Assembly (NCBI GenBank): GCA_009760855.2
Contig: WPIO01000021.1
Coordinates: forward strand, 1,606,001 to 1,670,000
Length of the DNA stretch: 64,000 bases
From: Cristatella mucedo
Lineage: Eukaryota; Bryozoa; Phylactolaemata; Cristatellidae
Reading direction: 5' to 3'
Shown: positions 1-10,892 of the stretch, piece by piece
Layout of the letters: each line of letters starts with the position of its first letter
Position numbering within the stretch: the first letter of the stretch is position 1
Notes under the pieces: model-generated
The model's database searches: none
Told to the model about the DNA's origin: nothing
What the model saw: only the letters and a program-made list of their open reading frames with translations
Position numbers and translations under genes: made by a program

Positions 1-344
1 CAAAAATCGTAACTGTATTCTCCGATGCACTAAAGCAACAGTTGAAAACTAGTGGAAGTCATGGTTAACCTTACAAAGGCATGCTACAATGCAGCAACAA
101 AGATTTCGAAAAAGAATAACCTTAAGGGGTCATGCCAAAAGTAAAATTTGCAAATTAATGCCCGGGGTACATCTTTTGATATTAGATCAATACCAAAGTG
201 AAACCACTATGTGGGAGATCTAGCCATGCCGCTTCAGCCATACTTAGAGGATTTTCGAAGCTAATTTCATGCTATGTTTAAAACGAGATAACTCGTAAAG
301 GCTGAAAACAGCAACGGCTCTGACTGGCAGTGGGTCTTCATTGA

Positions 345-522
345 TCTCAATAAATAAAATATATATAATTAATTTGTATAGTGCCATAAGAGTACTGAAT
401 CTCCATCCTGGCACTTCATATGTACTGCAGGGCTTGAGCCCACGACCTCGATCGTAAAAATGTGCACTTTTACTTCGGTCGTTATAGGTAAGCGCCTTAA
501 CCCCTGGGCAAAACCAGGGCAG
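345..522 (-). mobile_element. SINE-II copy (tRNA-derived), diverged
   Basis: Read on the minus strand, this stretch has the SINE-II order: an A-box-like segment around GGTTAAGGCGC, a diverged spacer, a B-box-like GGTCGTGGGCTCAAGCCC near 430-450, then a tail with AGTACTCTTATGGCACTATACAAATTAATTA-type sequence reaching 350. It matches the best copy at 47874-48012. The family is not named; assignment rests on similarity among copies in this window. Confidence 0.6.
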
Positions 523-1657
523 CTAAGTAATATTTAATCTGAAAACGGTGGCTTGAACGAATACCGACATCCCAACAATGATGTCACCAATGAGGAAGAC
601 AGACAAACAGCAGCCACCATTATTGATTGCAAAAAGGACCTACTATTACTCATCAGACAATGATCCAGCAAATTGCAGAGTAATACCTCCTCAGACTTAG
701 ATCATAACATCCTATAATAGGAAGCACAAGATCCGCGAAAGTGTTTAAGTGCAGTACAATTCATCGGCCGTCCCAAATACGACAGTAAAAATGCAGCGTG
801 TGAAGGTATATTGCCAGAGGCAATGCTAAACACTCAAGACGGGTAAACTGGAAGGACAAGGCTGATGATATTAAGCACAACATTGGTAGTCCCTGCAAAA
901 GTAGGAAAGTAAAACGGCTCAATCTACCCACAACAGGGTGACTCACTTGAGGTGATTACAGAGCATAGACGATGCTCATGGGCCACGTAATCTAATGAAT
1001 CTCTGTCGATATGTAGAACACTAATTACAAATCGAATTAGGTGGTTTTACGTGACGATACGGTCCCTACTTGAGCAATGCACAATTCTTACTACAATTCG
1101 ACCAGGAGTTGGTCAGCACGACACTAGGCAGATCACCGACATTAAGGAATAAGTCGAAGATCAATCGAGCGATCTTTGACTTATAACTAAGGCTCTTGTG
1201 CCAGGCTTAAGCAGGTACCACGTTGGTTGCAGGAGGCAATAAAGCACAGCCTGCTGAATGGCTCGAGCCAACGAGCAGGCTCGAAAAGTGAGAGCATCTT
1301 ACCCCTGGGCTGAATTCCAAGGGGCACCTTGTGGATTGCAATTGCCTATTCCTGGACTGGGCTTACTAGAACTAAGAATTGCACACATCCACTCTTGACA
1401 GTTACAGTTGCCTCAGCTTATTGCAAAGCCAGCTAATATCTAGTATCACTTAAAGCCATACACCGAGGTTATATAAGTAAGAACGATAGCCTTCTTTCCA
1501 AGTGCATTGAGCATAACACGGCAATTTAGGAGCAAATGGGGCTTTCTTCATAAATCTTTCGATTGACAACCAGCAAAGACGGTAGGCAAACTACAGAAGA
1601 GCGTGGATACTAACCAAACAATAAGTTGTCGGATTTCAGTGGCGTCATACATTGCAA
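523..1657. other. No recognisable gene
   Basis: No coding region or repeat is supported here. A small minus-strand ORF at 761-946 has no recognisable motif. A short piece near 1285-1320 (CTTACCCCTGGGCTGAATT) resembles the head end of the SINEs but is too short to call. Confidence 0.5.
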
Positions 1658-1659
1658 TC

Positions 1660-1812
1660 TTAGCTGATTTAACAGCATCATTTGCAATATAGCGGCACAA
1701 GAGCTTTATCGGCTATCACCACCGCTTGCAGTTGACAATGAAGGATCACCCAACTGCACGATTCGAGCCCACGACCTCGGTCGTAAAGAGCGAGCAACTT
1801 ACCTCCGGGGAT
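1660..1812 (-). mobile_element. SINE-I copy (tRNA-derived), diverged
   Basis: Minus-strand reading shows the SINE-I body: B-box-like GGTCGTGGGCTCGAATCG, a short hairpin-prone central part (CAAGCGGTGGTGATAGCCGA), a tail block with GCTCTTGTGCCGCTATA, and the end motif GCTGTTAAATCAGCTAA. Copies at 17432-17600 and 27399-27563 have the same order. The head end is eroded near 1800-1812. Confidence 0.65.
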
Positions 1813-2068
1813 CTCACGATCCAGTACTGGGTAACTAAGTACTGATATGGTACCGGATTCAGGGTTTCGCAAAGCTCCCAAGTGTAAGCGGGTTCACGCA
1901 CGATAACGACCCTGCCACTAAAATGCAAAGAAGGTGCGAAATCCCAAAGAAATGCACACACACCGAGTTTTATCAGAACCTCGGTACATCTCTACTTTGT
2001 TCCAGCCTCTAGTGCAAGTTTTACGGCTGCAAGCACGGTCGCCATCGTTGACACCGATACTAAAGAGG

Positions 2069-3152
2069 TCTATGCTGACGATACTCAGTTGTATTTGTCT
2101 TTTAAACCGTCGGAATCTGCTGCAGCAACTGAGAAACTGAATGCTTGCCTTGCCGATATTCGATCCTGGATGTCGGTAAACTTCCTGAAACTAAATGATT
2201 ATAAAACCAAACTGCTGCTCATAGGACACCCTAAGCGTGTGGCTGGATTAAAAGGCTTTGCTGTTCTAATAGGTGATGCTATTGTGCGACCTTCGCCACG
2301 TGCTCGTAATCGAGGTGTCGTGTTCGACAGCTGCCTCAATTACAAAAGCTTCATTCAGAAGACTGCCTCTACAGCTAGCCATCACATCCGATCCCTATCC
2401 AAGATTAGAAGCTGTCTCGGCTTGATTATTGGCTTGTAAAAATATTAGTGGCTTGTAAAAAATTTAACTAGCTCTTTAGTTCTGTCTCGGCTTGATTATT
2501 GTAATTCCCTTTTGGCTGGGCTGCCAAAGAAAGCCATTATGCCACTACAGCGGACTATGAATATGGCTGCAAGGCTGGTCTTCAAGTCCCAGCGGTTTGA
2601 GCACGTGTCACCTCTGCTGAAAGAGCTAGGATGGTTGCCGGTTGAGCAATGGATACAGAGCAAAGTTCTTACGCTCACCCACAAGGCCCGCCACGGCTTG
2701 GCTCCTTCGTACCTAGCTGGGCTGCCGCATCAGTTTCAGCCTGTTCGCGCCCTCAGGTCCTGTGTGGACAATAAATTAGCGGTTCCATTCCTCCGCTTAA
2801 AGACAGTTGGCGACAGAAGCTTTAGCTCTGCAGGTCCTAGACTGTGGAACTCGCTTCCACAATTCTTATGCAACGACAACTACTCTCCTGCTGCCGACTA
2901 TGGCACATCCTTTTCAGCGGTCCTGAGCTGCTACTTCCACGATACTCACTACCTCAACTGCTCTCCTGACGCAGCTATACTTCCCACTTTCTCTTTGTTG
3001 CCTGAGTCGAAGTCGGTTGGCTACCGAATGCGTACCGAAAGCCGCTTAGGCTGTGAGTGCGCTATACAAAACCTCTCCTGCGTAACACCCACATGGTCTT
3101 TATGACTTTGTGGAGTTACAGACGGAGATACATTACATTACATTTGACACGG
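2069..3152 (+). mobile_element. LINE-B copy 1, 5'-truncated RT C-terminal half
   Basis: A CR1/L2-superclade non-LTR retrotransposon fragment. It opens at the reverse transcriptase catalytic box VYADDTQLYLSF, so both catalytic aspartates are present, continues through LNDYKTKLLLIGHP and the thumb/C-terminal region (RLVFKSQRFEHVSPLL, GPRLWNSLPQFL), and ends in a 3' UTR closing with ACATTACATTACATT. The frame is open from 2069 to a TAA at 2437-2439 and again, in the same frame, to about 3105. The stop lies inside a roughly 40 bp local duplication absent from the minus-strand copy at 8114-9212. No endonuclease or RT fingers remain, so it cannot be autonomous. Confidence 0.85.
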
Positions 3153-3278
3153 TGCGCACGAAATCTTCGACCGAAAAACAGACCAGAGACCCAACAAACC
3201 GATCGCACAAGCTCAGCAACAGGCGACGCGACAACTCGGCGTTGTTCTCCGGCGCCAAGCCACTCTCCAGCTCCGTAC

Positions 3279-3544
3279 CGGTACTCCCGCTTATCGTTCG
3301 GCGACTTGACGACGACGCCATTTATAATCGTGTTTGGTGCCAAAAACGGTATCTTCGCGGCAGGCATCGCAGGATGGGAGTCTTCTGGTCCCTCGTGCTG
3401 GGCGACTCTTCTCTTTTTCTGAACTTGTTCGGCACCGGTCATGTACGGCGGCAAGTAATCTCTTTGCGACGGCTTAGAAATTGACTCGCTACTCTCCTCG
3501 CTCGCCGAATATCCGGTCACTGATATCCTCCGCCAGGCGATACG
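3279..3544 (-). CDS. Probable exon of an insulin-degrading-enzyme/nardilysin-like M16 metalloprotease
   Basis: The minus-strand frame encodes an N-terminal region ending NTIINGVVVKSPNDKREYR. KSP-x-DK-REYR is the conserved segment just before the first M16 beta strand in insulin-degrading enzymes and nardilysins, zinc peptidases that degrade small peptides. The preceding residues are acidic and Ser-rich (SASEESSESISK), then basic (QKKRR). A donor-like CCG/GTACGG at 3279/3278 follows REY plus two bases of the Arg codon; a possible acceptor (ACTCCAG) precedes 3544. The only in-frame ATG is at 3442-3440, so translation could start there, or the exon could be internal. The zinc motif HxxEH lies further on in this family and was not found in the window. 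The frame continues past the donor to about 3119 with no family resemblance, consistent with intron. The identification rests on one short motif. Confidence 0.55.
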
Positions 3545-3689
3545 CTGGAGTTAAGTTGATGTAAAACACCGCGTGAAGACTTATTCCGTATGGCCTAGAA
3601 CAGTTGGATATTAGGCTGTTGTAACTGACAAACTACCCATTCGCCGCATACTTCCGTAAGCACGAAAAATGAAACTGACGCTCCTCATA

Positions 3690-4489
3690 CCTCTGCCTAC
3701 TTTCAGCTACGTAACATTGCTAAAATTCGGGATTGTTTAGATAAGGATAGCACATCTAAGTTGATCCATGCGTTTGTAACATCCCGTCTTGACTTCGCTA
3801 ACTCACTGCTTGTTGGCCTACGGGCATGTGCAATCTGGCGCCTACAGCTGATGCAAAACTCTACAGCTAGGCTTGCCTGTCGTGAGCGTCGCAGTTGCCA
3901 CATCACACCACTTCTCGCCGACCTGCACTGGCTACCAGTCAAGCAACGGATCGACTTCAAGGTTTTGTCGCTCACTTTTAGGCCCCTTCATTCTTTGGCT
4001 CCAGCCTACCTATCAGATCTACTCTTCCACCAGGCTAAGCATTACACCACCAGCTTTTCGGAATCTAACTGCTTACCTATACCTCGTACAAACCTCAAAT
4101 CATTTGGAGACCGTGCATTTAGTTCGTATGCTCGCAAATCTTGCAATTCACTCTCGAATTTCGTCGCGACATCTCTTTACTTGATCACATTTAAAAAAGA
4201 ACTTAAAAATGCACCTATTTATGACAGCATTCAGTGGGTCCCTGTGATTCGTCCTTCATGTGCTTATGCGTGCTGACACTGTTGCATGCTGCCACTAGCC
4301 ACACTTGCATGCTTACCCTGTGCAAGTCACCCCTAACCATGTAATTCATGCTGTTTATCAAGCGTGATACCACCATGATACTCACCATGCGATCAAGCTT
4401 CCTTTGCAGCAAATGTAAAGCATCTAGAAAGAGAATGAGTTCTCCAAGGGCGCTTTATCCATTGTATTAATATTATTATTATTATTATA
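3690..4489 (+). mobile_element. LINE-A copy 1, RT C-terminal fragment with (ATT)n tail
   Basis: A plus-strand, 5'-truncated copy starting just downstream of the RT palm. The ORF at 3761-4276 gives LDFANSLLVGL, RERRSCHITPLLADLHWLPV and FGDRAFSSYA, all found in the other LINE-A copies. The end of the frame is shifted, reading IRPSCAYAC rather than the family ending AFSGSL. The 3' UTR runs to the tail hairpin (GTAAAGCATC...GGGCGCTTTATC) and a short (ATT)n tract at about 4465-4489. The catalytic YADD region is absent. Confidence 0.85.
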
Positions 4490-4821
4490 CAAACCAAAAG
4501 CGTTTTATTTCTTACTATTAGCTACGTATGGATATTTGAAGCCGCCAAGCTTGAAGCAATACAAATGACCTGATAGGCATGTCGTATTTATTGAATTAAA
4601 GAGCGAACAACATGGGAAAAATAATTGACCATCAGCGTAACCAGGATTGTGTCGAGAAGTGGCCAAAACTTGACATTCCTTGCATACTATTTCCGTCCTA
4701 ATAAATACTATTCCTTGCGTACTATTTCCGTTCTAATAAATTGATTACTTGAACTCATCAATGCTGTAAGAGGTTGCTGCTATCGCAAAAAAATATTGGT
4801 ATTCCGGATGTGTAAAAAAAA
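4490..4821. other. No recognisable feature
   Basis: AT-rich sequence between two LINE-A copies of opposite orientation. The phrase CTATTTCCGT(C/T)CTAATAAAT occurs twice (about 4689-4740), a small local duplication. No ORF of interest. Confidence 0.5.
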
Positions 4822-5966
4822 TAATGAGGATAATAATAAACCATAAATTTCCATAGCACCCTGAAAGAACTTAATCTCTTGCTAGGAGCTTAAAGATGCT
4901 GTAAGGGAAGCGTGATCGAACAGACAGTGGCAACGTGTATATTGCCAGCAGGCATAACATGGTTAGAGCTAAAAGGCACATTGTCAAGATCTAGTTAATG
5001 CGGTTAGTATCATGCAAAGCGTCACCACGCATAAGCACATAAAGGAAAAATCACAGGGACCCAGCAAATACTGTTAGAAACAAGTGCGTCTTGGCTTCTT
5101 TTTAAATTTCGTCGAGTCAGGAAATGCCGTGACGTCAGTCGGGAGTGATTTCCTGGCTTTGGGAGCAAACGAACTGAAGGCACTGTATCCAAAGGATTTT
5201 AGGTTGGTTCGAGGCAGAGCTAAGCGACTTGAGTCAGAAAAGCGGTGGTACGCTGCCTAGCCTTGTAGGAGAGTAGTTCTGCTAGGAAGGCTTGAGTCGA
5301 AGGATGAAAAGACCTAAAATTGAGTGAGTGACAGCACCTTTAAGTCACTTTATTAGGAGCCATGGCAAGTCTGTTAGAAGTGGTGTGGTGTGGTAACTGC
5401 GACGCTCGAGACAGACAAGCGTAGCCTCAGGGTTTTGCACCCACGGCAAGCTCCTGATTGCACAGGCCGGTGGACCAGCAAGTAGTGAGCTACAGAAGTC
5501 TTGACGGGATGTCCCAAATGTACGGACCAATAAAGATGTAGTATCCCTATCTAAGCAGGCCCAAATGTTTTGCAATATTACGTAGCTGAAAGTAGGCAGA
5601 CTTGATTGTGGAGCTGATGCGACCGTCTAATGATAGGTCACTTCAGAGCAGGACACAGATTGAATGCAGATGCTACAGCAGATATGCTGGCAGAGCCAAT
5701 TTTCTGAGTGACTTTCCAGTTTTTGAGTCACACTCGGTTTGCGCTTAACTAGTAAGTTAGTTTGATCACCATTCAATTTGAGGACGTTTGCTGCCATCCA
5801 TGTGGGGATGTCAGATATGCAAGCAGCAAGGTAGTTGATAGAATTTAGCATGATGGAGGACTGAGAGAGATCAAAGCATAGGTACCGCTGTACATCATCT
5901 GCATAGAAGTAAAAGCCTAGGCTGTGCTTTGCCTCAACATCGGCAAGAAACAGAGTAGAAATTCAA
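4822..5966 (-). mobile_element. LINE-A-related copy 2 (divergent subfamily)
   Basis: The minus strand encodes RT from just upstream of the catalytic box (FYADDVQRYL near 5890-5930, both Asp kept), through WMAANVLKLNGDQTNLLV and LLAGPPACAIRSLPWVQN, to an AFSGSL-like end disrupted by frame breaks. ORF remnants are 5627-5851 and 5345-5575. The 3' tail, at the low-coordinate end, carries the hairpin in a variant form (GAGATTAAGTTCTTTCAGGGTGCTATGG in pieces) followed by (TTA)n. That variant is closer to the SINE-II tail than the main LINE-A tail is. Confidence 0.75.
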
Positions 5967-6092
5967 GCCCACAAATTCATAGCTTGTCAGAGACCCGCAA
6001 TAGCCACGTTATGTATATTGGTTCAACACCAAACAGCACCTCAACTTCAGGGTACTGTCACTCATAGGTCCCATCATTACCTTCCTACCTGA

Positions 6093-6322
6093 CTGCAGTG
6101 TGCTTTTCTCTCAGGTTTCCCCGCTTTACCCATTCTTTTGACTTCTGTCATTTAGCTGCGCCTTTGACCACCCTCGGATCCTTTGGTGACTTTGCTTTTA
6201 GTTACTATGCTCCGAAAACCTGGAACTCGCTACCGACTGACATCACAACACACCAGACATGCCATTTGAGAGGAATCTACAGCCGGTTGTCTCTTCACAT
6301 ATCGTGTGCGTCCATTTAAGTT
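6093..6322 (+). mobile_element. LINE-A-type fragment, extreme RT C-terminus
   Basis: A short plus-strand relic. The ORF at 6098-6319 contains LGSFGDFAFSYYAPKTWNSLPTDI, which aligns with FGDRAFSSYAPTAWNSLPTCI of the best LINE-A copy. The usual 3' UTR and ATT tail are missing; at about 6325 it is replaced by an unrelated minus-strand tail. Confidence 0.65.
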
Positions 6323-6324
6323 TA

Positions 6325-6545
6325 TAAAAATAACAATGCCTTTTCTAGAGCACCCTAAAGAGCCTTAATATCTCTATTCCTTCGCTTTGCAGCTCACTTA
6401 AAGAAAAGCAATAACCAATATCTAATGAAGAGGATAGTAGCCTGCTTAAACAAGCATACAAAACACACAAAATTGTAATTCTAAGACAAGTAAGCTAAAG
6501 TACACAACAGATTCATGAGCGCTGGTTAGTCGGACCTCCAGCTAC
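6325..6545 (-). repeat. LINE-D tail fragment (third LINE-like 3' end)
   Basis: This 220 bp segment matches 47024-47250 over most of its length: shared phrases include GCACCCTAA, AAAGCAATAACYAATA and GCTTAAACAAGCAT. On the minus strand it ends in a hairpin-type tail (TTAAG...CTTTAGGGTGCT) followed by a short T/A tract, so it is probably the 3' UTR of another CR1/L2-like LINE. No protein-coding part remains. Confidence 0.5.
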
Positions 6546-8015
6546 AAAAACTCACTCAATCGTGCACGGCAAACAAAGCCCTCGGACAAATGACAGGTCT
6601 GCTTGGGTGCAAGACAAAAGCGTGTCGCTGCTGCTGCTCTTAGTCACGATCGTTACATGCTTATGCTAGCCGAAACTGTGCACGTGATTCAATTTGTGAT
6701 CTAATTACTTTATATGTTCCGTTTCCAGAATATATGAAGTTCTTTGGCATTTTTTAGTTTTCTTATAGAGCATTGCAATCAGTTGTGTTAATATAATTAT
6801 TATTATTATCTATAATGGGGAATGTACTATCACCTTTCACTTAAAATGTAATCAAAAGTTCTCTACAGCCCATTTTCGAAAACGGAAGTGGACCGTTGCA
6901 TGCTCAGTTGGTGTCCAGTAAGCTTTAAATGACTGTTGACTACAGCATGTTGATTTAACTTTACAATTACATGACTACTAATTTCAACATCAGCTAGTCG
7001 GACTTGCAAGTAAAAATGATAAAGGATATGAACTGCTAGGGTCTGAGGGTAGATAAGACAATCGGGCGAGCACCTGGCGAGATGGAGGAGCCACCGGTGA
7101 AAACTTCCTCGCTCAATTGATGGTAGGTCGTGGCGGTGCAATAGGAAACTTTCGCCTTGCTTACTACCAAGGTCGGATGAGCATTTACGAGTTAGCAAGC
7201 TGAGCATTCTGTAGTATCATCCAGCTCCTCATATATTGTTAGTAATGCTTTCGAGGTACTCAGTGCTTACTTTGTAGGATCTATTTATGAACATGATCAA
7301 CCTATATAACTGAATGTGACATGTACAAGCCATGCACGCCAAGCAAGAAGGTACACGGTGAGTCCGCAGAGCAGTGATTATGTAACTGCATTTTTCTGAC
7401 GTCACGCTTACACTGTAACCTAGGGATACTTACAGCAGTAGTGGGATAGTGCAGCTATTGCCAGCGTCATGTCAAAACCAAAGCACGCAGTTCCGTAACT
7501 TGTATATATAGCTACATCCTACACTCCAGTAGTTGAAAATAAGTACTGAATTGTGCAGTTGAATTACAGAATATAGATGAGCAGGCTTTTGATCGGTGCG
7601 TTTTTTAATTAGATACATATACAATGATTAGGTTATATCTAAGTGATACGAATAAAAAAAACGGCCTGACCAGGACAATAAGTGTTTTAGCGAAGGTCAC
7701 CATGCGGGTGAGTTCTTGAGGTTGTGCCTTTGCACAGCTGTGTGCTTAATTGAAGACTCATTAACTTATTTTAAAATTGAATTCATACCTGGCTTTTCCT
7801 AATGTGATGCCTTTTCGAAATGTTTCGTGGATAGACAATCTTTCCTCCCTTTAATTAAATCAGGGGAGGAATTGGTGGCCGAGGTTACTCTGCCAGTTAA
7901 GAATCTGGCCTAAAATCATCAAATGACTTTTTGCCTAAATAGGAGAAGCAAGCTCGAGCAAGTAAGCTGCTCATTCAATGCTATGGTTATGCTAATCACT
8001 AGCTAGTAATTAAAA
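6546..8015. other. No recognisable gene; short ATT tract near 6797
   Basis: A 114-codon minus-strand ORF at 6863-7207 shows no recognised domain and is probably chance. TAATATAATTATTATTATTA at about 6788-6810 may be an orphan LINE tail. Nothing else is supported. Confidence 0.4.
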
Positions 8016-8110
8016 TCATAATTATATTTATAGGTCATGATATGGCACCCTAAACTTAATCTCTATACAGACGCCATACAATTCGCGACAAGATGCAAAG
8101 TGCCCAAGGG
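8016..8110 (-). repeat. Short LINE tail fragment
   Basis: The minus strand shows GTATAGAGATTAAGTTTAGGGTGCCATA followed by an A/T-rich end, the same layout as the LINE-A/LINE-D tails but without the usual flanks. It abuts the 3' end of LINE-B copy 2. Confidence 0.4.
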
Positions 8111-8113
8111 TTA

Positions 8114-9212
8114 GTGGAATGTAATGTATCTCTGTCTGTAACTCCACAAAGTCATAAAGACCATTCGGGTGTTACGCTGGAGAGGTTTTATATAGCGCAC
8201 TCACAGCCTAAGCGGCTTTCGGTACGCATTCGGTAGCCAACCGACTTCGACTCAGGCAACAAAGAGAAAGTGGGAAGTATAGCAGAGTCAGGAGAGCAGT
8301 TGAGGTAGTGAGTATCGTGGAAGTAGCAGCTCAGGACCGCTGAAAAGGATGTGCTATAGTCGACAGTAGGAGAGTAGTTGTCGTTGCGTAAGAATTGTGG
8401 AAGTGAGTTCCACAGTCTAGGACCTGCAGAGCTAAAGCTTCTGTCGCCAACTGTCTTTAAGCGGAGGAATGGAACCGCTAATTTATTGTCCACACAGGAC
8501 CTGAGGGCGCGAACAGGCTGAAACTGATGCGGCAGCTCAGCTAGGTACGAAGGAGCCAAGCCGTGGCGGGCCTTGTGGGTCAGCATAAGAACTTTGCTCT
8601 GTATCCATTGCTCAACCGGCAACCACCGTAGCTCTTTTAGCAAAGGAGACACGTGCTCAAACCACTGGGACTTTAAGACCAGCCTGGCAGCCATATTCAT
8701 CGTCCGCTGCAGTGGCCTAATAGCTTTCTTCGGCAGCCCAGCCAAAAGGGAATTACAATAATCAAGCCGAGACAGAACTAAAGAGCTAGTTATTTTTTTC
8801 CAAGCCACTGTGGGAGACAGCTCCTAATCTTGGATAGGGATCGGATGTGATGGCTAGCTGTAGGGGCAGACTTCTGAATGAAGCTTTTGAAATTAAGACA
8901 GCTGTCGAAAACGACACCTAACTTTCGAGCACGTGGCGATGGTCGCACAATAGCATCACCTAGTAGAACAGCAAAGCCTTTTAATCCAGCCGCAGGCTTA
9001 GGGTGTCCTATGAGCAGCAGTTCGGTTTTATCATCATTTAATTTCAGGAAGTTTTCTGACATCCAGGATTGAATATCGGCAAGGCAGGCATTCAGTTTCT
9101 CAGTTGCAGCAGCAGATTCCGACGGTTTGAATGACAGATACAACTGAGTTACGTCAGCATAGAAGTGATATCCTATTCCATGGGCCTCAATCACTTGACC
9201 CAGAGGTTGCAC
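8114..9212 (-). mobile_element. LINE-B copy 2, 5'-truncated, catalytic box mutated
   Basis: The minus-strand copy spans QPLGQVIEAHGIGYHFYADV to the end of the RT protein (SRLGCECAI) and a 3' UTR ending in ACATTACATT. Two overlapping ORFs, 8790-9239 and 8188-8808, are separated by a frameshift at a run of seven A (about 8793-8800) in GGCTTGGAAAAAAATAAC. The RT box reads YADV instead of YADD, removing the second metal-binding Asp. The C-terminal half is well preserved and close to copy 1 (LDYCNSLLAGLPKKAI, LWNSLPQFLRNDNYS). It is non-functional by frame and by active site. Confidence 0.87.
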
Positions 9213-9629
9213 GGTATCTCGCGAGCAAAAGCAATACAAGTAATGTTTAGGCTAGCATGCTAAAGCAATCAGGAAAACACGTGTCTAACGCTATTTAAGA
9301 CCTCTGGCTAATAGCATGCATTGCATCGTGCACAGGGACGCACAGTAAAGTACAGCGGAACAAGAAGACAAGTTCAATCGAGCGAAAGGAAAGCTAGCCG
9401 GGGACAGGTTGCATGTTTAGCTAAGACTTACACGATACAAGGCCATTGCAGGTTATGACGTACCCGTTTGCGAGTTCCAGAGTTTTGGTTTATACGAGCC
9501 GAAGGCTTGAACACCAGCAGATTTCAATTAAGTGCCAGAGACGTTTAGACGGATAGATTCTGGCAACGCACGTAATCCAAATGCGATGTCACAAATGCGT
9601 TATTGAGTTCAACTGTGGTATTCTTAATG
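9213..9629. other. No recognisable feature
   Basis: About 400 bp between two minus-strand LINE copies. No ORF, repeat or RNA feature is supported. Confidence 0.45.
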
Positions 9630-10800
9630 ATACTAAAAATAATAATGCGAAATTGTATAGTACTGTTAGAGAACTTAATCTCTTTACAGGCATTTACATA
9701 TACTGTAAGGGGAGCATGTCAATAGTTAGTAATAACGTATAAAGTGCCAGCAAGCATAAAAACACTAAGAAATATTCAGACAGACCCATCACACGTTGGT
9801 AGGAGCTGGCAAGTTTTTAGCTCCTTTTAACATGTCGTCATGCCAGGGAATGTAATGACGTCAGTCGCGAATGAATTCACGGCTCCGGGGAGCGCACGAA
9901 CAAAAGGCAAGGTCTCCATAGGATTTGAAGTGGGTTCAAGGTACAGCTAAATAGTTTCTGTCGGGCGAGCGGCTGGAGCGGTGGCCCGCCTGATTGGAGA
10001 ATTGTCTTCGCAGAAAGGAAAGCGTCAATTGCGATGTCCTGGTAGGCCCTTTAGTTTGGTGATGTTGCTTAACTGAAAGTGGGTCTACTTGACAGTGGAG
10101 AAAGTAAGCTCACGTCGCTTTGGAATAGTGCGCCTAGATTACGGGCAGGCGTCACTAGAATGATGCCACCTGGACTAATCTGGAGGGTATGGTCATCCAA
10201 CTTTTGGATGACACCAGTTTTTTCCATAACTACTAGGTTAGTCCGATCAACGCTGAGCTGCAGGAAGTTAATAGCCGTACAAATGCGAACGCCGCAGATG
10301 CAGGAATTACGGGAATCATGTGTCGGATGAAGAGCAAGGCTTAGATGAGTCGAAAGATAGGTAAAGCTTGGTGTCATAGGCATGGAAATGAAAGCCAAGA
10401 TTGCGTTTGACGTTTACGTCGGTGAGAGGAAGATTATAGATAGGAAAAATAAGGGGTCTACTACCGAGCCCCGAGGTACCCTGTACTTCAAGGGCTCCCT
10501 GGATAACTTAACAACCCTTCACATCTACACTCGGACATCTGTCACTGAGATAGTATCTAACCCATGTTAGCATTGTGCCGATGATACCTAGACGTTTTGA
10601 GGGGCACGCCAGAATGATTTGGTCGTCGATAGTTTCGAATGATGCTGATAGACTCCAGGAGTGCTAGCAGAGAGCCTCTATCATGGTCTGCAACAGTCAA
10701 AAGACCGTCGTAAACTCGAATCAGAACAGTTTTCGTGTAATTTAGCTCTAAATGATGATTGAAACGTAGTAGTAACATGTGATGAATTGGCGTAATTATT
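9630..10800 (-). mobile_element. LINE-A-related copy, old, carries RT palm remnants
   Basis: The minus strand reads, from 10778 down, TKTVLIRVYDGLLTVADHDRGSLLALLES, a decayed version of the RT region before motif A. Next comes the catalytic box as FHAYDTK near 10370-10385 (YADD degraded), then INFLQLSVDRTNLVVMEKTGVIQKL (ORF 10069-10398), with the thumb region largely deleted. Its tail at the low end has AGAGATTAAGTTCTCTAACAG and a short ATT run. It is much more diverged than its neighbour at 10893. Confidence 0.7.
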
Positions 10801-10892
10801 CAGTTATTGGGCTGTCTCTCGATCTAGTGTCGTGAATAGGAATGGCAGAAAGGCGGGGAGACGACAGCTATTTAAGCTACCATGATCTATGG

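Noticed and set aside
3116-3520. A 134-codon protein as one uninterrupted gene
   Set aside because: Only the first 81 residues show family-like sequence; the first codon is GTG, and the part after the donor-like site has no similarity and runs towards the LINE-B tail.
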